Below are positions 49,450-59,049 of a DNA stretch of 64,000 nucleotides, piece after piece. Below the pieces are notes generated by a model, which worked only from the letters and a program-made list of their open reading frames with translations, did no database searches and was not told where the DNA came from. The position numbers were made by a program, and so were the translations under genes. Position 1 is the first letter of the stretch. The number at the start of each line of letters is the position of its first letter. Source of the stretch: Cognatundibacterium squillarum (GTDB lineage: Bacteria > Pseudomonadota > Gammaproteobacteria > Burkholderiales > Burkholderiaceae_D); contig NZ_BMYU01000006.1 in NCBI RefSeq assembly GCF_014652435.1, positions 1-64,000 on the forward strand, read 5' to 3'.

Positions 49450-50817
49450 ATGCGTCCTACAGATAAATTACTTCGTTTGATTGCCAGCATCCGACTGTTC
49501 ACCGGTTCTTCCCGTGTTTCCCGTATTGCAACGTTCAGTGCGCTGGGCCTCGCTGTATGCGCTGTTGGCGCAACCGCTGTTGTGCCGCTGGCGCCGGATG
49601 CCGCTGATATCCCTTCCCGTCGTGTGACCGAACAACTGGAACTGCCACCGCTGGAAGACCAGCTGGCAGAAATTGCGAAACAGTCGCACCAGTATGTTCG
49701 TGAAGAAACCATACGCCGCGGCGATACCATGAGTGGCCTATTATTGCGTCTGGGTGTGGAAGACAGTGCAGCCGATAAATTCATGAAAACCGATCCGGTA
49801 GCGCGCGAGCTGATGCAGTTACGTGCCGACAAAACCGTTCGCGTGAAAACCAATGATGACGGCGATCTGGAATGGCTGCAAAGCACACTCAGCAGCGGTG
49901 ATGGCAAAACCGTCCGCAATCTGGAAGTGCGTCGTCAGCCGGATGGCAGCTTTGTCGCAACTGATAACACCGCGAATCTGGAGCGCCGTATCGAAATGGC
50001 AGCGGGCAATATCCGTTCCTCGCTGTTTGCAGCGACCGATGAAGCCCACATTTCCGATGCGATTTCCTCGCAAATCGTCGCCATGTTTGAAACCAATATT
50101 GATTTCCGCCGCCTGCAGCGTGGCGATAAATTCAATGTGGTGTATGAGAGCTTCTGGCAAAACGGGCAGCTGGTGCGCACCGGTCGTGTACTGGCTGGTG
50201 AATTCACCAATGCAGGTAAAACCTTCCAGTCTGTCTGGTTTGATGAGGGCGCAGGGCAGGGCGGTTATTACAGCTTTGACGGTCGTTCCCTGAAAAAAGC
50301 CTTCCTGAAATCGCCGCTGGAATTTACCCGTGTGTCTTCCGGTTTTTCGATGCGCGTGCATCCGATTTCCGGTCAGTGGAAGCAGCATAAAGGTGTGGAT
50401 TTCGCCGCTGCATCTGGCACACCGATTCGCGCTACTGCAGACGGTACGATTGATTCCGTCGGCCCTAGCGGTGGCTACGGTAATCTGGTGGTGGTCAAAC
50501 ATTATTCCGGTTACAGCACTGCCTACGCGCACATGAGCCGTTTCGCCGCAGGTCTGCGTAAGGGTGCACGTGTTTCGCAGGGTGAAGTGATTGGTTATGT
50601 CGGTTCCACCGGCTGGTCCACCGGTCCGCATCTGCACTATGAATTCCGTGTCAACAATGAACCGCGTGATCCGCTGACCGCCGTTGTGCCGGAAGCGCCT
50701 GCGCTGGCTTCATCGGATATGCCGCGCTTTAAGTCTATGGTGGCAGACATGAATCACCGTTTCGTGCTGATGCGCCCTGAGCGTCAGGCCGAAATCATGA
50801 AACTGGCATCGCGCTGA
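49450..50817 (+). CDS. M23 peptidase, MepM/OapA-like cell-wall hydrolase
   Basis: A 455-residue envelope protein with an N-terminal membrane helix (about 31-50), a LysM-like/OapA segment (IRRGDTMSGLLLRLG), and a C-terminal M23 metallopeptidase with the zinc sites HKGVDF (His313, Asp317) and HLHYEF (near 394). It probably cuts peptidoglycan cross-links to allow growth. The ATG at 49450 was preferred to a GTG at 49414; neither has a good ribosome site. It is followed by anmK after a terminator, so wall cutting and muropeptide recycling genes adjoin. Confidence 0.88.
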   Translation: MRPTDKLLRLIASIRLFTGSSRVSRIATFSALGLAVCAVGATAVVPLAPDAADIPSRRVTEQLELPPLEDQLAEIAKQSHQYVREETIRRGDTMSGLLLRLGVEDSAADKFMKTDPVARELMQLRADKTVRVKTNDDGDLEWLQSTLSSGDGKTVRNLEVRRQPDGSFVATDNTANLERRIEMAAGNIRSSLFAATDEAHISDAISSQIVAMFETNIDFRRLQRGDKFNVVYESFWQNGQLVRTGRVLAGEFTNAGKTFQSVWFDEGAGQGGYYSFDGRSLKKAFLKSPLEFTRVSSGFSMRVHPISGQWKQHKGVDFAAASGTPIRATADGTIDSVGPSGGYGNLVVVKHYSGYSTAYAHMSRFAAGLRKGARVSQGEVIGYVGSTGWSTGPHLHYEFRVNNEPRDPLTAVVPEAPALASSDMPRFKSMVADMNHRFVLMRPERQAEIMKLASR

Positions 50818-50838
50818 TCCGACGATGCTGAAAAACAG

Positions 50839-50865
50839 GCCGGACGTTCGCGTCCGGCTTTTTTT
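50839..50865 (+). terminator. Terminator of the M23 gene
   Basis: A stem GCCGGACG / CGTCCGGC around TTCG, then seven Ts. Confidence 0.92.
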
Positions 50866-50910
50866 ATCGCTGAACCTGTCTTTGCACGGTATCAGCAGGA
50901 GATTGAATCT

Positions 50911-52035
50911 GTGAGATCAGTAAAACCGGAAGTGTCCGTCTGTATCGGTCTGATGTCCGGCACCAGTATGGATGGTGTGGATGGTGTGGTCGCCGACTTT
51001 TCTGAAATCAGTGCCGGTAAAGTCCGTATTCTTGGTGCAGCCCATACGCCATTTCCTGAGGATTTGCGGAATGCTGCGGCGGCGTTGCAGCAAAGCGGGC
51101 CGGATGAAATTCACCGTGAAGCCTTGTTGTCACAACGACTGGCGCAAGTGTATGCCGACTGCGTGGCGCAGTTGCGGCCTCTGGCAGACGAGGTGCGTGC
51201 GGTTGGCGTACACGGACAAACGATACGGCACCGGCCGGAACTCGGCTATACCCGTCAGACCAATCATCCGGCCTTGCTGGCGGAATTATGCGGACTGGAT
51301 GTGATTGCGGATTTCCGCAGCCGGGATGTTGCTGCCGGCGGGCAGGGAGCGCCGCTGGTACCGGCGTTTCATATGGCGATGTTCGGATCGGCAACAGAAA
51401 CCCGGGTGCTGGCGAATATCGGCGGTATCAGCAACATCAGCATTCTGCCGCCGGATGGTGCGGTGCGCGGTTTTGATACCGGCCCCGGCAATGTACTGAT
51501 GGATGGCTGGGCGCAATTGCATTGCGGAACGCCCTACGACGAGAACGGACGCTTTGCCGCATCCGGTCAGGTGAATGCGGCCTTGCTGGACAGTCTGATG
51601 CGGGAAGCGTTTTTGCAATTGCCAGCGCCGAAAAGCACAGGCCGCGATTTATTTCATTTGCCTTGGCTGCAGCAGCATCTGCAAAATCTGCCGGCAATTG
51701 CTGCAGCTGATGTGCAGGCAACGCTGTGCGCCTATACGGCACGCACGCTGGCGCAGGCGATTGCCACATCGGCACCGCAGGCAGATGCGGTGTTTGTTTG
51801 CGGTGGCGGCGCGTACAACGCGGAACTGATGCGAAGACTGGCAGCCGAGCTGGCTGCTGCCGGTTGCGCTGCGCGCCTCAGTCAGACAGCGGAACTGGGC
51901 GTGGTGCCGGAGCAGGTCGAGGCGCTGGCTTTTGCCTGGCTGGCTTACCACTTTTGTGAGGGGTTACCGGGCAATCTGCCAGCCGTCACCGGTGCCGCCG
52001 GAACCCGGATTCTGGGTGCGTGGTATCCTGCCTGA
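50911..52035 (+). CDS. anmK: Anhydro-N-acetylmuramic acid kinase
   Basis: A 374-residue ASKHA-fold kinase that turns 1,6-anhydroMurNAc from wall turnover into MurNAc-6-phosphate. The opening CIGLMSGTSMDGVDGV, GHDGQTI-like VHGQTIRH, GGISNIS and DTGPGN motifs are complete. It begins with GTG, ten nt after AGGAG. Located directly after a wall peptidase gene; the DsbA-like gene follows by 34 nt. Confidence 0.94.
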   Translation: MRSVKPEVSVCIGLMSGTSMDGVDGVVADFSEISAGKVRILGAAHTPFPEDLRNAAAALQQSGPDEIHREALLSQRLAQVYADCVAQLRPLADEVRAVGVHGQTIRHRPELGYTRQTNHPALLAELCGLDVIADFRSRDVAAGGQGAPLVPAFHMAMFGSATETRVLANIGGISNISILPPDGAVRGFDTGPGNVLMDGWAQLHCGTPYDENGRFAASGQVNAALLDSLMREAFLQLPAPKSTGRDLFHLPWLQQHLQNLPAIAAADVQATLCAYTARTLAQAIATSAPQADAVFVCGGGAYNAELMRRLAAELAAAGCAARLSQTAELGVVPEQVEALAFAWLAYHFCEGLPGNLPAVTGAAGTRILGAWYPA

Positions 52036-52069
52036 CGTTTGATGAAGCCCGATCTGTAAAGGAAAAAAT

Positions 52070-52726
52070 ATGGCAGTGCAACTTTTGTATATCGCAGACC
52101 CGATGTGTTCATGGTGCTATGGCTTCGGCCCGCAGCTCACGCAATTGCTGGCGGCCATGCCGGACGCAAAACTGGATATTCTGTGCGGCGGTCTGCGTCC
52201 GGATGAAACCGAAGCGGTCAGCGATGAGATGCGCAAGATGATCCTCGGACACTGGGACCGTGTCGCGGAAGTCAGCGGTCTGCCGTTTGACCGCGAAGCG
52301 ATGTCGCGTCCGGGCTGGGTGTACTGCACCGAACCGGCCAGCCGCGCCATGGTCAGCGTCAAGTTGCTGGCTGAGCATCTGCCTGGCGAAAAACGTCTGC
52401 ATGTATTCCACGCCTTGCAATCCGCGTTCTACCGCGACGGGCTGGATGTGACGAATGAACAGGTGCTGGCCGAAGTGCTGACTGCCGCACTGAACGCCGT
52501 CGATGGTGCCGACAGTTACGATGCCGCCAGTCTGCTGGAAACCCTGCAGTCAGCCGATGCGCATCAGTGCACCCGTGAAGAGTTTGCGCTGTGCCAGCAA
52601 TGGGGTGTGCGCTCCTTCCCGGCTTTGCTGATGGTGCATGACAACAACCTGCATATGCTCAGCTCCGGCTACGCCACCACAGAACAGTTGCAAAGCCAGA
52701 TTGCCCGCGTACTGCAGGCAGGCTGA
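52070..52726 (+). CDS. DsbA-family thioredoxin-fold protein (FrnE-like)
   Basis: A 218-residue protein with a CSWC active site (Cys13-Cys16) near the N-terminus and no signal peptide, so a cytosolic DsbA/FrnE-type oxidoreductase or isomerase. The helical insertion and the cis-Pro segment RSFPALLM are present. AAAGGAA precedes the ATG. It probably shares a transcript with anmK. The substrate is unknown. Confidence 0.85.
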   Translation: MAVQLLYIADPMCSWCYGFGPQLTQLLAAMPDAKLDILCGGLRPDETEAVSDEMRKMILGHWDRVAEVSGLPFDREAMSRPGWVYCTEPASRAMVSVKLLAEHLPGEKRLHVFHALQSAFYRDGLDVTNEQVLAEVLTAALNAVDGADSYDAASLLETLQSADAHQCTREEFALCQQWGVRSFPALLMVHDNNLHMLSSGYATTEQLQSQIARVLQAG

Positions 52727-52735
52727 AGGATTTCT

Positions 52736-52762
52736 CAGGGGCAATGACGCTGCCCCTGTTTT
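52736..52762 (+). terminator. Terminator of anmK-DsbA-like operon
   Basis: A stem CAGGGGCA / TGCCCCTG with 7-nt loop, then TTTT. Confidence 0.8.
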
Positions 52763-52788
52763 GCTTCGAAATCCCCTCCGAAACCCTT

Positions 52789-52871
52789 CAAATGCGGCTT
52801 TCGGCACAGCATGTCCCGCTTGCCCGCAGAAACACTGGGCCTCCGCAAAAAGTGATGACGATAGTTGCACA
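52789..52871 (+). repeat. Dispersed intergenic repeat, copy 6
   Basis: AAATGCGGCTTTCGGCACAG, a divergent centre, then GGGCCTCCGCAAAAAG and GATGACGATAGTTGCACA. First of two direct copies about 175 bp apart. Confidence 0.8.
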
Positions 52872-52963
52872 GGAGGATGGTGCAGGCGGGTCTGCTGTCC
52901 TGTGTTTGCCGTCATGTTTGAAGGCATCGGCTACGGAAATATGCCTGAAACCCGCAAAAATGC

Positions 52964-53047
52964 CCTGAAATGCGGTGTTCTGCACAGTCTGCAGCGGACG
53001 TCCGCAGAAACAGTGGTTCTCAGTAACAATGCAAGACGAATCTTGCA
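52964..53047 (+). repeat. Dispersed intergenic repeat, copy 7
   Basis: GAAATGCGGTGTTCTGCACAG, then the palindrome GCGGACGTCCGC as in copy 2, ending TCTTGCA. With copy 6 it occupies the first half of the 660-bp spacer 52727-53386; nothing else was recognised in the remainder except the upstream region of the GGDEF-EAL gene. Confidence 0.8.
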
Positions 53048-53386
53048 TACTCCCGGTCTTTTTCCTATCGTTTGTGAGTCTGGGTTGCTTAACAGTTGGC
53101 CTGTTTTTTTATCTGCTCATCGGTCACTGTGCTCCGGTCTTACCATGTATGCCGAGCGCCGTTTGCTGAATCTTTTTCGCTATGCGGAAAGCAAGGCTGA
53201 GAACTTGCCTCGACTGTTGTGTGTGCAGAAACAGGATGCGGGGTTTCCCGTATTTTTTGCTGACTTCACTGTGAAAATGAAAATGTTGGTATAAGATTCA
53301 TCCAGTGTTTTGCATTTTTCACCACCCGGTAATCCGATTTACTCGCCCGCTGCATCGCCTTGCAGATTTTTTGATCCGGACGGCAA

Positions 53387-55780
53387 ATGCGCTTCTTTCA
53401 GCAATTACGTCAGAAGTACCTGATTTCCCGCACTGCAGATATCGACATGCTGCACTGGCGGGAGCAGATTCTTTCATCCATTTTATTTGTCGCGCTGGGA
53501 CTGGGAACCGCAACAGCGATCCCCAGCATTCTGCTCGCGATCAGGGATGAGCTGTGGTCCATCGTGGTGGTGGATACGCTGGCCGTGATCTGGGTTGCCG
53601 CCATGCTCTGGATGCCGGGCTGGTCTTTCCGTATGCGGGCAAATCAGTTCCTGTTGCTGATTTACAGTCTGGGTGCATGGTTCCTGTTTAAGATCGGTTC
53701 CACCGGACTGATTTACCTGATGGCAGTGCCGGTATTCGCCGCATTTCTGTACAGTCTGCAGGAAGCTGTGCGCGCGCTGCTGCTGTCATCCGCGACCTTG
53801 TTTCTGGTCGGTTATTTTTTCGATGCGCCTTTGCATGTCGACAGTTTTCAGCTGTCGCTGTTTTTGCGCTGGGTCATTATTACCCTGAACTTCACCTTCA
53901 TTGCTGCTGTGCTGTCAGTCAGTTGTAATGTGCTGCTGTACCGGCTCGAACACTCGCTGGAGCGCCAGCAAACGATCGCCAATTCTCTGAAACTCGGTCA
54001 GGAATCACTGAAAGCCGCCAACGAAGAATTGCGTCTGACCGTCGCTGCGGTGTCGCGCCTGAACGATATCGTCCTGATTATCGAAGTCAGTAAAGATGAA
54101 GCCCAGCGCAGTCATTTGCACATCGTGTTTGTGAACGAAGCCTTCGAACGCCTGACCGGTTACAGTCGTGACGAAGTGATCGGCAGAATGCCACATTTCC
54201 TGAGTGGCCCGCGCACCCAGCAGCAGGAGCTGGACAGGATTGCCACAGCACTGCGCAAAATTGAGCCTGTGCATGTGGAACTGATTTCGTACACACGCTC
54301 CGGCAGCGAATTCTGGATGGAAGCTGATGTGATTCCGCTGGCAAACGAAGAGGGCATCTATACGCACTGGGTCGCGACCGGACGGGATATCAGCGAGCGT
54401 AAAAAATCCGAAGAACACATACATCGCCTCGCCTATTTTGACTTGCTGACCGGATTGCCGAACCGGCGCTTGCTGCAGGATCGTTTATCCGTACTCTTGT
54501 CGTCATCACGTATTACCGGTTTGTTCAGTGCTGTGCTGTATCTCGATCTGGATAATTTCAAGCTGGTCAATGATGCCCGCGGACATGCGACCGGCGACGC
54601 ATTGCTGCTGCAAGTCATGCAGCGGTTGCAGGCGCTGCTCGGCGAAGACGATACGCTGGCGCGTGTCGGTGGCGATGAATTTGTGGTTGTGCTGCCCGCT
54701 TTGTCTGATTCCGGTGTGCAGGCGGTACACAGTGCGATGGACACGGCGGAGCGTTTGCGAACAGCAATGACCAAAATGTTTGATGTCGATGGCTTGCTGT
54801 ACAGTGCTACCTGCAGTATCGGTGTCACGATTTTGCCGCGTGCCGATCAGAAACCGGATGACTTGCTGCGCGAAGCCGACACCGCCATGTACCGCGCTAA
54901 GGAAGGTGGTCGCAATCAGGTGATGTTGTACGAGACCGGTATGCAGTCGGAAATTGTGCGCCGCCTTGCGATGGAACGTGATTTGCGCGATGCGATAGAG
55001 CAGGAGCAATTGCAAATGTATATTCAGCCGCAGGTAGACCGCTTCGGTAAACCGGTTGGCGGCGAGTTGCTGATGCGCTGGCAGCATCCGCAGCGCGGCA
55101 TGGTATCACCGGCGATTTTTATTCCGCTGGCGGAAGAGTCCGGCATGATCATCCGGCTTGGTGACTGGGTATTACGTCAGGGTTGTATGGCAGTCTGTGC
55201 TTTGCAGGCAGCCGGTATTCCGATGTCTGTTTCTATCAATGTCAGCCCTAAACAATTCCGTCAGGCGGATTTTGTCGATAAAGTCAAAATCGCACTGGTC
55301 GATACCGGTGCCGATCCCGCCTTGCTGATTCTGGAGGTCACAGAAGGCTTGCTGATCGATAATCTGCACGACACGATTGCACGGATGCTGGAGCTGACTG
55401 CACTCGGTATCCGTTTCTCGATTGATGATTTCGGTACTGGTTATTCGAGCTTCTCGTACCTGAAACGCTTGCCGCTGTATGAATTGAAAATTGATAAAAG
55501 TTTCGTGCAGGATACGCCGCAGGATGCCAATGGTACGGCGATCGTCCAGTCGATTTTATCGATGGCACAGCATCTTGGTTTGCGCGTTGTGGCCGAAGGT
55601 GTGGAAACGCGGGCGCAGGCAGAATTTCTGATCGAAAACGGCTGCCATTCTATGCAGGGCTTTTTATTTGCCCGGCCTTTACCTTTGCAGGACTGGGTGA
55701 CTCAGCAGACAGCGGCCACCCGTGAAGACAGCGTCAGACGATTGCCGGAGAGCGGAACGCTGACAGCATCCACTGAATAA
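53387..55780 (+). CDS. Membrane PAS-GGDEF-EAL cyclic di-GMP enzyme
   Basis: A 797-residue inner-membrane protein. Five to six membrane helices (about 25-195) form the input, followed by a short coiled coil, a PAS/PAC domain (about 225-345), GGDEF with intact RVGGDEF (about 422-428), and EAL. The EAL signature reads ELLMR; the catalytic DDFGTGYSS and IDKSFV segments are intact. Both synthesis and breakdown of cyclic di-GMP are therefore possible. Its last 47 bp overlap the convergent LysR gene. Confidence 0.9.
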   Translation: MRFFQQLRQKYLISRTADIDMLHWREQILSSILFVALGLGTATAIPSILLAIRDELWSIVVVDTLAVIWVAAMLWMPGWSFRMRANQFLLLIYSLGAWFLFKIGSTGLIYLMAVPVFAAFLYSLQEAVRALLLSSATLFLVGYFFDAPLHVDSFQLSLFLRWVIITLNFTFIAAVLSVSCNVLLYRLEHSLERQQTIANSLKLGQESLKAANEELRLTVAAVSRLNDIVLIIEVSKDEAQRSHLHIVFVNEAFERLTGYSRDEVIGRMPHFLSGPRTQQQELDRIATALRKIEPVHVELISYTRSGSEFWMEADVIPLANEEGIYTHWVATGRDISERKKSEEHIHRLAYFDLLTGLPNRRLLQDRLSVLLSSSRITGLFSAVLYLDLDNFKLVNDARGHATGDALLLQVMQRLQALLGEDDTLARVGGDEFVVVLPALSDSGVQAVHSAMDTAERLRTAMTKMFDVDGLLYSATCSIGVTILPRADQKPDDLLREADTAMYRAKEGGRNQVMLYETGMQSEIVRRLAMERDLRDAIEQEQLQMYIQPQVDRFGKPVGGELLMRWQHPQRGMVSPAIFIPLAEESGMIIRLGDWVLRQGCMAVCALQAAGIPMSVSINVSPKQFRQADFVDKVKIALVDTGADPALLILEVTEGLLIDNLHDTIARMLELTALGIRFSIDDFGTGYSSFSYLKRLPLYELKIDKSFVQDTPQDANGTAIVQSILSMAQHLGLRVVAEGVETRAQAEFLIENGCHSMQGFLFARPLPLQDWVTQQTAATREDSVRRLPESGTLTASTE

Positions 55781-56630
55781 AGGTTTCCACTTCCGGACGC
55801 AGACTCGGCATGGCTTCGTGGACCAGATAATACGCATGCGGCGGTGAGGCAACCTGCGCATCAAATAAACGCACCACATCACCGCGTTCTATCATTTCCT
55901 GTGCAAAGTGCTGGCGCGTTAAGCCGACACCATGTCCGTGCTTCACGGCTTCCAGCAACAAACCCAGATCATCGATGCGCAAGCCGCTGACCGGTTCCGC
56001 CCAGTCCAGTCCGGCTACTTCAAACCATGGTTGCCACGGTTCCAGTGCGGAACGCAACAGACGTGCATGGCGCAGGTCTTCCGGTTTTTTCAGAGGCGCA
56101 ATTGCGCGCAGATAATCCGGACTGGCAACTGCGAAACTCGGTTCGACAAATAATTTGCGCGTGACCAGATTCGGATATTCGCCGGCGCCAAAGCGGATTT
56201 CCACATCACTCTCTGACAAGCTCAGGTCGTACAGCGGTACGAACAAATACACTTCGATATCAATTTCCGGATGCCGCGCGTAAAACTCGGCCAGGCGCGG
56301 CATAAACATGTAGCGGGCAAACGTCGGTGGCAAGGTCACTTTGACCCGCATTTGCTGCTGGCTGCTGCGTCCGGGCAAAGGGAAATCCGATAATGTGCGC
56401 AGCGCCGCACGTACCACATCCAGATAACGGCGCCCGAATTCTGTCAGCGCAACGCTGCGGCCTTCGCGCAAAAATACACGCTCGCCCAGATGCTCTTCCA
56501 GCAAGCGTATGCGGTGCGACAATGCGGAGGGGGTAATGCACAGTTCTTCTGCCGCGACAGCAAAAGAACCAAAGCGTGCTGCTGCTTCAAAAGCGGTCAG
56601 TGCATGCACCGGTGGAAGTCGTGTTGCCAT
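55734..56630 (-). CDS. LysR-family regulator, GcvA-like
   Basis: A 298-residue transcription factor. From the ATG at 56630 (AGGAT upstream) the N-terminus reads RLPPVHALTAFEAAARFGSF, then LCITPSALSHRIRLLEEHLG, as in the GcvA/AmpR group. An effector domain fills the rest. A longer frame to 56780 lacks support. It is divergent from the adenosyltransferase gene, which it may control, and overlaps the GGDEF-EAL gene tail-to-tail by 47 bp. Target unknown. Confidence 0.87.
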   Translation of the reverse strand: MATRLPPVHALTAFEAAARFGSFAVAAEELCITPSALSHRIRLLEEHLGERVFLREGRSVALTEFGRRYLDVVRAALRTLSDFPLPGRSSQQQMRVKVTLPPTFARYMFMPRLAEFYARHPEIDIEVYLFVPLYDLSLSESDVEIRFGAGEYPNLVTRKLFVEPSFAVASPDYLRAIAPLKKPEDLRHARLLRSALEPWQPWFEVAGLDWAEPVSGLRIDDLGLLLEAVKHGHGVGLTRQHFAQEMIERGDVVRLFDAQVASPPHAYYLVHEAMPSLRPEVETFIQWMLSAFRSPAIV

Positions 56631-56785
56631 TCTGCATCCTGAATTAAATTGCGTCGTTGCGGCAGGCATCAGCCCGCGGTCAATGCCCGTTCGCTGTGCA
56701 CTGTGAAAATCAAAACATTCTATTATGATGCGTTCCGCACCGTTTTGGCTTATCCTCTGTGGCCTCTGACCAAATTTCATTCGTT

Positions 56786-57337
56786 ATGGGCAACAGACTT
56801 TCAAAAATTGCGACACGTACCGGTGATGCCGGTACCACCGGACTCGGCGATGGCAGCCGGGTAGATAAAGATGCACTGCGCGTACATGCGATGGGTGATG
56901 TCGATGAACTGAACTCCCAGATCGGCGTGTTGTTATGCGAAGACTTACCGCAAGCCATGCGGGAGGAATTGATTTCTATTCAGCATGACTTGTTCGATCT
57001 TGGCGGCGAACTCTGCATTCCGGGATTTCAGCTGATCACCGAGGCACAGGTCAGCCGTCTGGACAGTCTGCTCGAAAAATACAATGCGGATTTGCCACCA
57101 TTGAAAGACTTCATTTTGCCGGGCGGCTCCCGTGCCGCAGCCATCGCCCACGTTTGCCGTACAGTTTGCCGTCGTGCGGAACGTGCAATTGTCAGCGTTG
57201 GTAAAGCAGAAGCACTGAATGATGCGCCGCGTCAGTACATGAATCGTTTATCGGATTTACTGTTCGTGCTGTCACGGGTACTGAACCGCTATGCTGGTGG
57301 ACAGGATGTGTTGTGGCAAAAGGAACGCGTGCGCTGA
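56786..57337 (+). CDS. Cob(I)alamin adenosyltransferase, PduO type
   Basis: A 183-residue trimeric ATP:cob(I)alamin adenosyltransferase that makes adenosylcobalamin. The N-terminal ATP-binding loop IATRTGDAGTTGLGDGSRV (about 7-25) and C-terminal RRAERAIV and NRLSDLLFVLSR motifs are typical. The ATG at 56786 was chosen from family N-termini; no Shine-Dalgarno is visible. No other cobalamin gene is near. Confidence 0.9.
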   Translation: MGNRLSKIATRTGDAGTTGLGDGSRVDKDALRVHAMGDVDELNSQIGVLLCEDLPQAMREELISIQHDLFDLGGELCIPGFQLITEAQVSRLDSLLEKYNADLPPLKDFILPGGSRAAAIAHVCRTVCRRAERAIVSVGKAEALNDAPRQYMNRLSDLLFVLSRVLNRYAGGQDVLWQKERVR

Positions 57338-57362
57338 TCCGGCGGACTGAAGCGTCCGCGTT

Positions 57363-57863
57363 TCAGTCTTTACGGTGACGAGACAACAAGCGCGCCAGTG
57401 CGTCGCGTAAACCCGCATTCTGAGGATGCGGGTCCAGCGTTTGTTCCAGACTGGCAAATGCCCGCAGTGCAGAATCAGACATCGCGATCTGTTTGGGCGG
57501 CGCTTCTTTTTCCACCTTGCTTGTTACTTGTACTTTAATTTTGATTGCGTTAATCTGCCAGCCGCCTTCCAGCAGACCATTCTGCAGAGTCGGCAGGTTT
57601 TGTTTGAGACGTGCAGCCAGCGCAGCATTCGGTACAGCCACCGTGAGCTGACCATCCTGTAACTGCAGGACTTCAGCATACTCAAACATACGCGGCATCA
57701 AGCGCTGGCATTCTCTTTGCAAGTGCAGACGCCGCCGCACTGCAGGCAGCAGTGAAGAGATCTGATCATTCAGACGCAGGAAATCCGAGGCGCCGCTGGT
57801 CTGTGCGACCGGTTTGCCGCGTTTGATATAACTGCGGAAGCTTGGAGCAGGTGGGGTAGACAT
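57363..57863 (-). CDS. dciA: DciA-like protein (DUF721)
   Basis: A 166-residue protein of the DUF721/DciA family, which in bacteria lacking DnaC/DnaI loads the replicative helicase DnaB. The core QISSLLPAVRRRLHLQRECQRLMP and the KH-like beta region LQDGQLTVAVPNAALAARLKQ fit. The C-terminus is a disordered tail. Start at 57863 has AAGG upstream. Divergent from the M23 gene next to secA, a familiar arrangement in this order. Helicase loading here is inferred from family work. Confidence 0.82.
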   Translation of the reverse strand: MSTPPAPSFRSYIKRGKPVAQTSGASDFLRLNDQISSLLPAVRRRLHLQRECQRLMPRMFEYAEVLQLQDGQLTVAVPNAALAARLKQNLPTLQNGLLEGGWQINAIKIKVQVTSKVEKEAPPKQIAMSDSALRAFASLEQTLDPHPQNAGLRDALARLLSRHRKD

Positions 57864-57922
57864 AGCCCGCACCTTACCATAAAGCCTGCCGCAATTCAGC
57901 ATTCCACATCTGGGGAAACTCG

Positions 57923-58864
57923 ATGCAAATTATCATCATGCACTCCCGCTTCACGCAGGCCAGGTCGCTGACGCTGGGGACGCCGCATATCGTTGTTGCC
58001 GTACTTGCTTTTGTACTTCTGACTTTGTTAACGGGTGTACTGATGGCGGCGCTCAGCATGCGGCTCGCCAGCGCAGATGTGCCATTGTTCCGCAGTTTGT
58101 TGCCTTTACCTGCTGCGATGGCCAGTGATGCCGGCGGTAAAGACCGCTACTTACAGGAAAATTTGTCAGCAATGGCCGCCAAACTCGGTGAGATGGAGGC
58201 GCACCTGATTCGTCTGGATGCGCTGGGAGAGCGGGTGCAGGGACTGGCCGGCATCAAGCCGGAAGAGTTTCAGTTCCGTGAAGCGCCGGGGCGTGGCGGA
58301 CCGGAAATCAGTCACGCACCCTCATCTGAGCTGAATATAGAACAGGTGCAGGAATTGCTGAAAAAACTGGGGCAGGATATTGAGCACCGCAGCGACTATA
58401 TGAATGCGGTTGAAACCCAGCTGATGGCATTTAAACTGCAGTCTAAATTGCTGCCGACAACGCCGCCGGTGAATGTCGCGTACAACGCGTCCGGATTCGG
58501 ATGGCGTTCCGACCCGTTCTCCGGCCGCAGTGCTTTCCATGAAGGCATTGATTTTTCTGCGCCTACCGGAACGCCGATTGTTGCTGCCGCAGGCGGTGTG
58601 GTGATTGCTTCTGAATACCATCCGCAATTCGGCAATATGATAGAAATCGATCATGGCGGCGATCTGATTACACGCTATGCACACAGCTCCAAAGTCTATG
58701 TGAAGCTCGGTGATATCGTGCAACGCGGACAACATATTGCCGATATCGGCTCTACCGGGCGCTCCACCGGTGCGCATTTGCATTTTGAAGTCCGGGTGCG
58801 CGATGTTCCGCAAAACCCGCATAAATTCCTTTCTTCCGGCATAAAACCGAATCAGGGACGCTGA
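57923..58864 (+). CDS. M23 family peptidase upstream of secA
   Basis: A 313-residue envelope peptidase. One membrane helix (about 22-45), a coiled coil (about 70-160, heptad-like ELNIEQVQELLKKL) and a C-terminal M23 domain with zinc ligands His206, Asp210 and HLHFE (His285, His287). All metal residues are present, so it should be active on peptidoglycan, unlike activators such as EnvC. GGGGA precedes the ATG. It precedes secA by 185 nt. Confidence 0.88.
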   Translation: MQIIIMHSRFTQARSLTLGTPHIVVAVLAFVLLTLLTGVLMAALSMRLASADVPLFRSLLPLPAAMASDAGGKDRYLQENLSAMAAKLGEMEAHLIRLDALGERVQGLAGIKPEEFQFREAPGRGGPEISHAPSSELNIEQVQELLKKLGQDIEHRSDYMNAVETQLMAFKLQSKLLPTTPPVNVAYNASGFGWRSDPFSGRSAFHEGIDFSAPTGTPIVAAAGGVVIASEYHPQFGNMIEIDHGGDLITRYAHSSKVYVKLGDIVQRGQHIADIGSTGRSTGAHLHFEVRVRDVPQNPHKFLSSGIKPNQGR

Positions 58865-59049
58865 TAACGGATAAACGGGACTTGTGTTTAGGAAAAACGA
58901 CGCCAACTGTCTGCGACAGATCGGCATTTCCCCGGAATTCTCTGGTCAAGTCCCGCCTGCGTGGTAAAATCAAGAGTTAATCTTTTTTGTTGTCGCGAAG
59001 ACAATTTTATGTCGCGGCGTTTTTCAGAATTTCATTTTTCGTATCCAGC

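Noticed and set aside
52788-53048. Antisense frame covering repeat copies 6 and 7
   Set aside because: It exists only because of repeat sequence; reading frame is not shared between copies.
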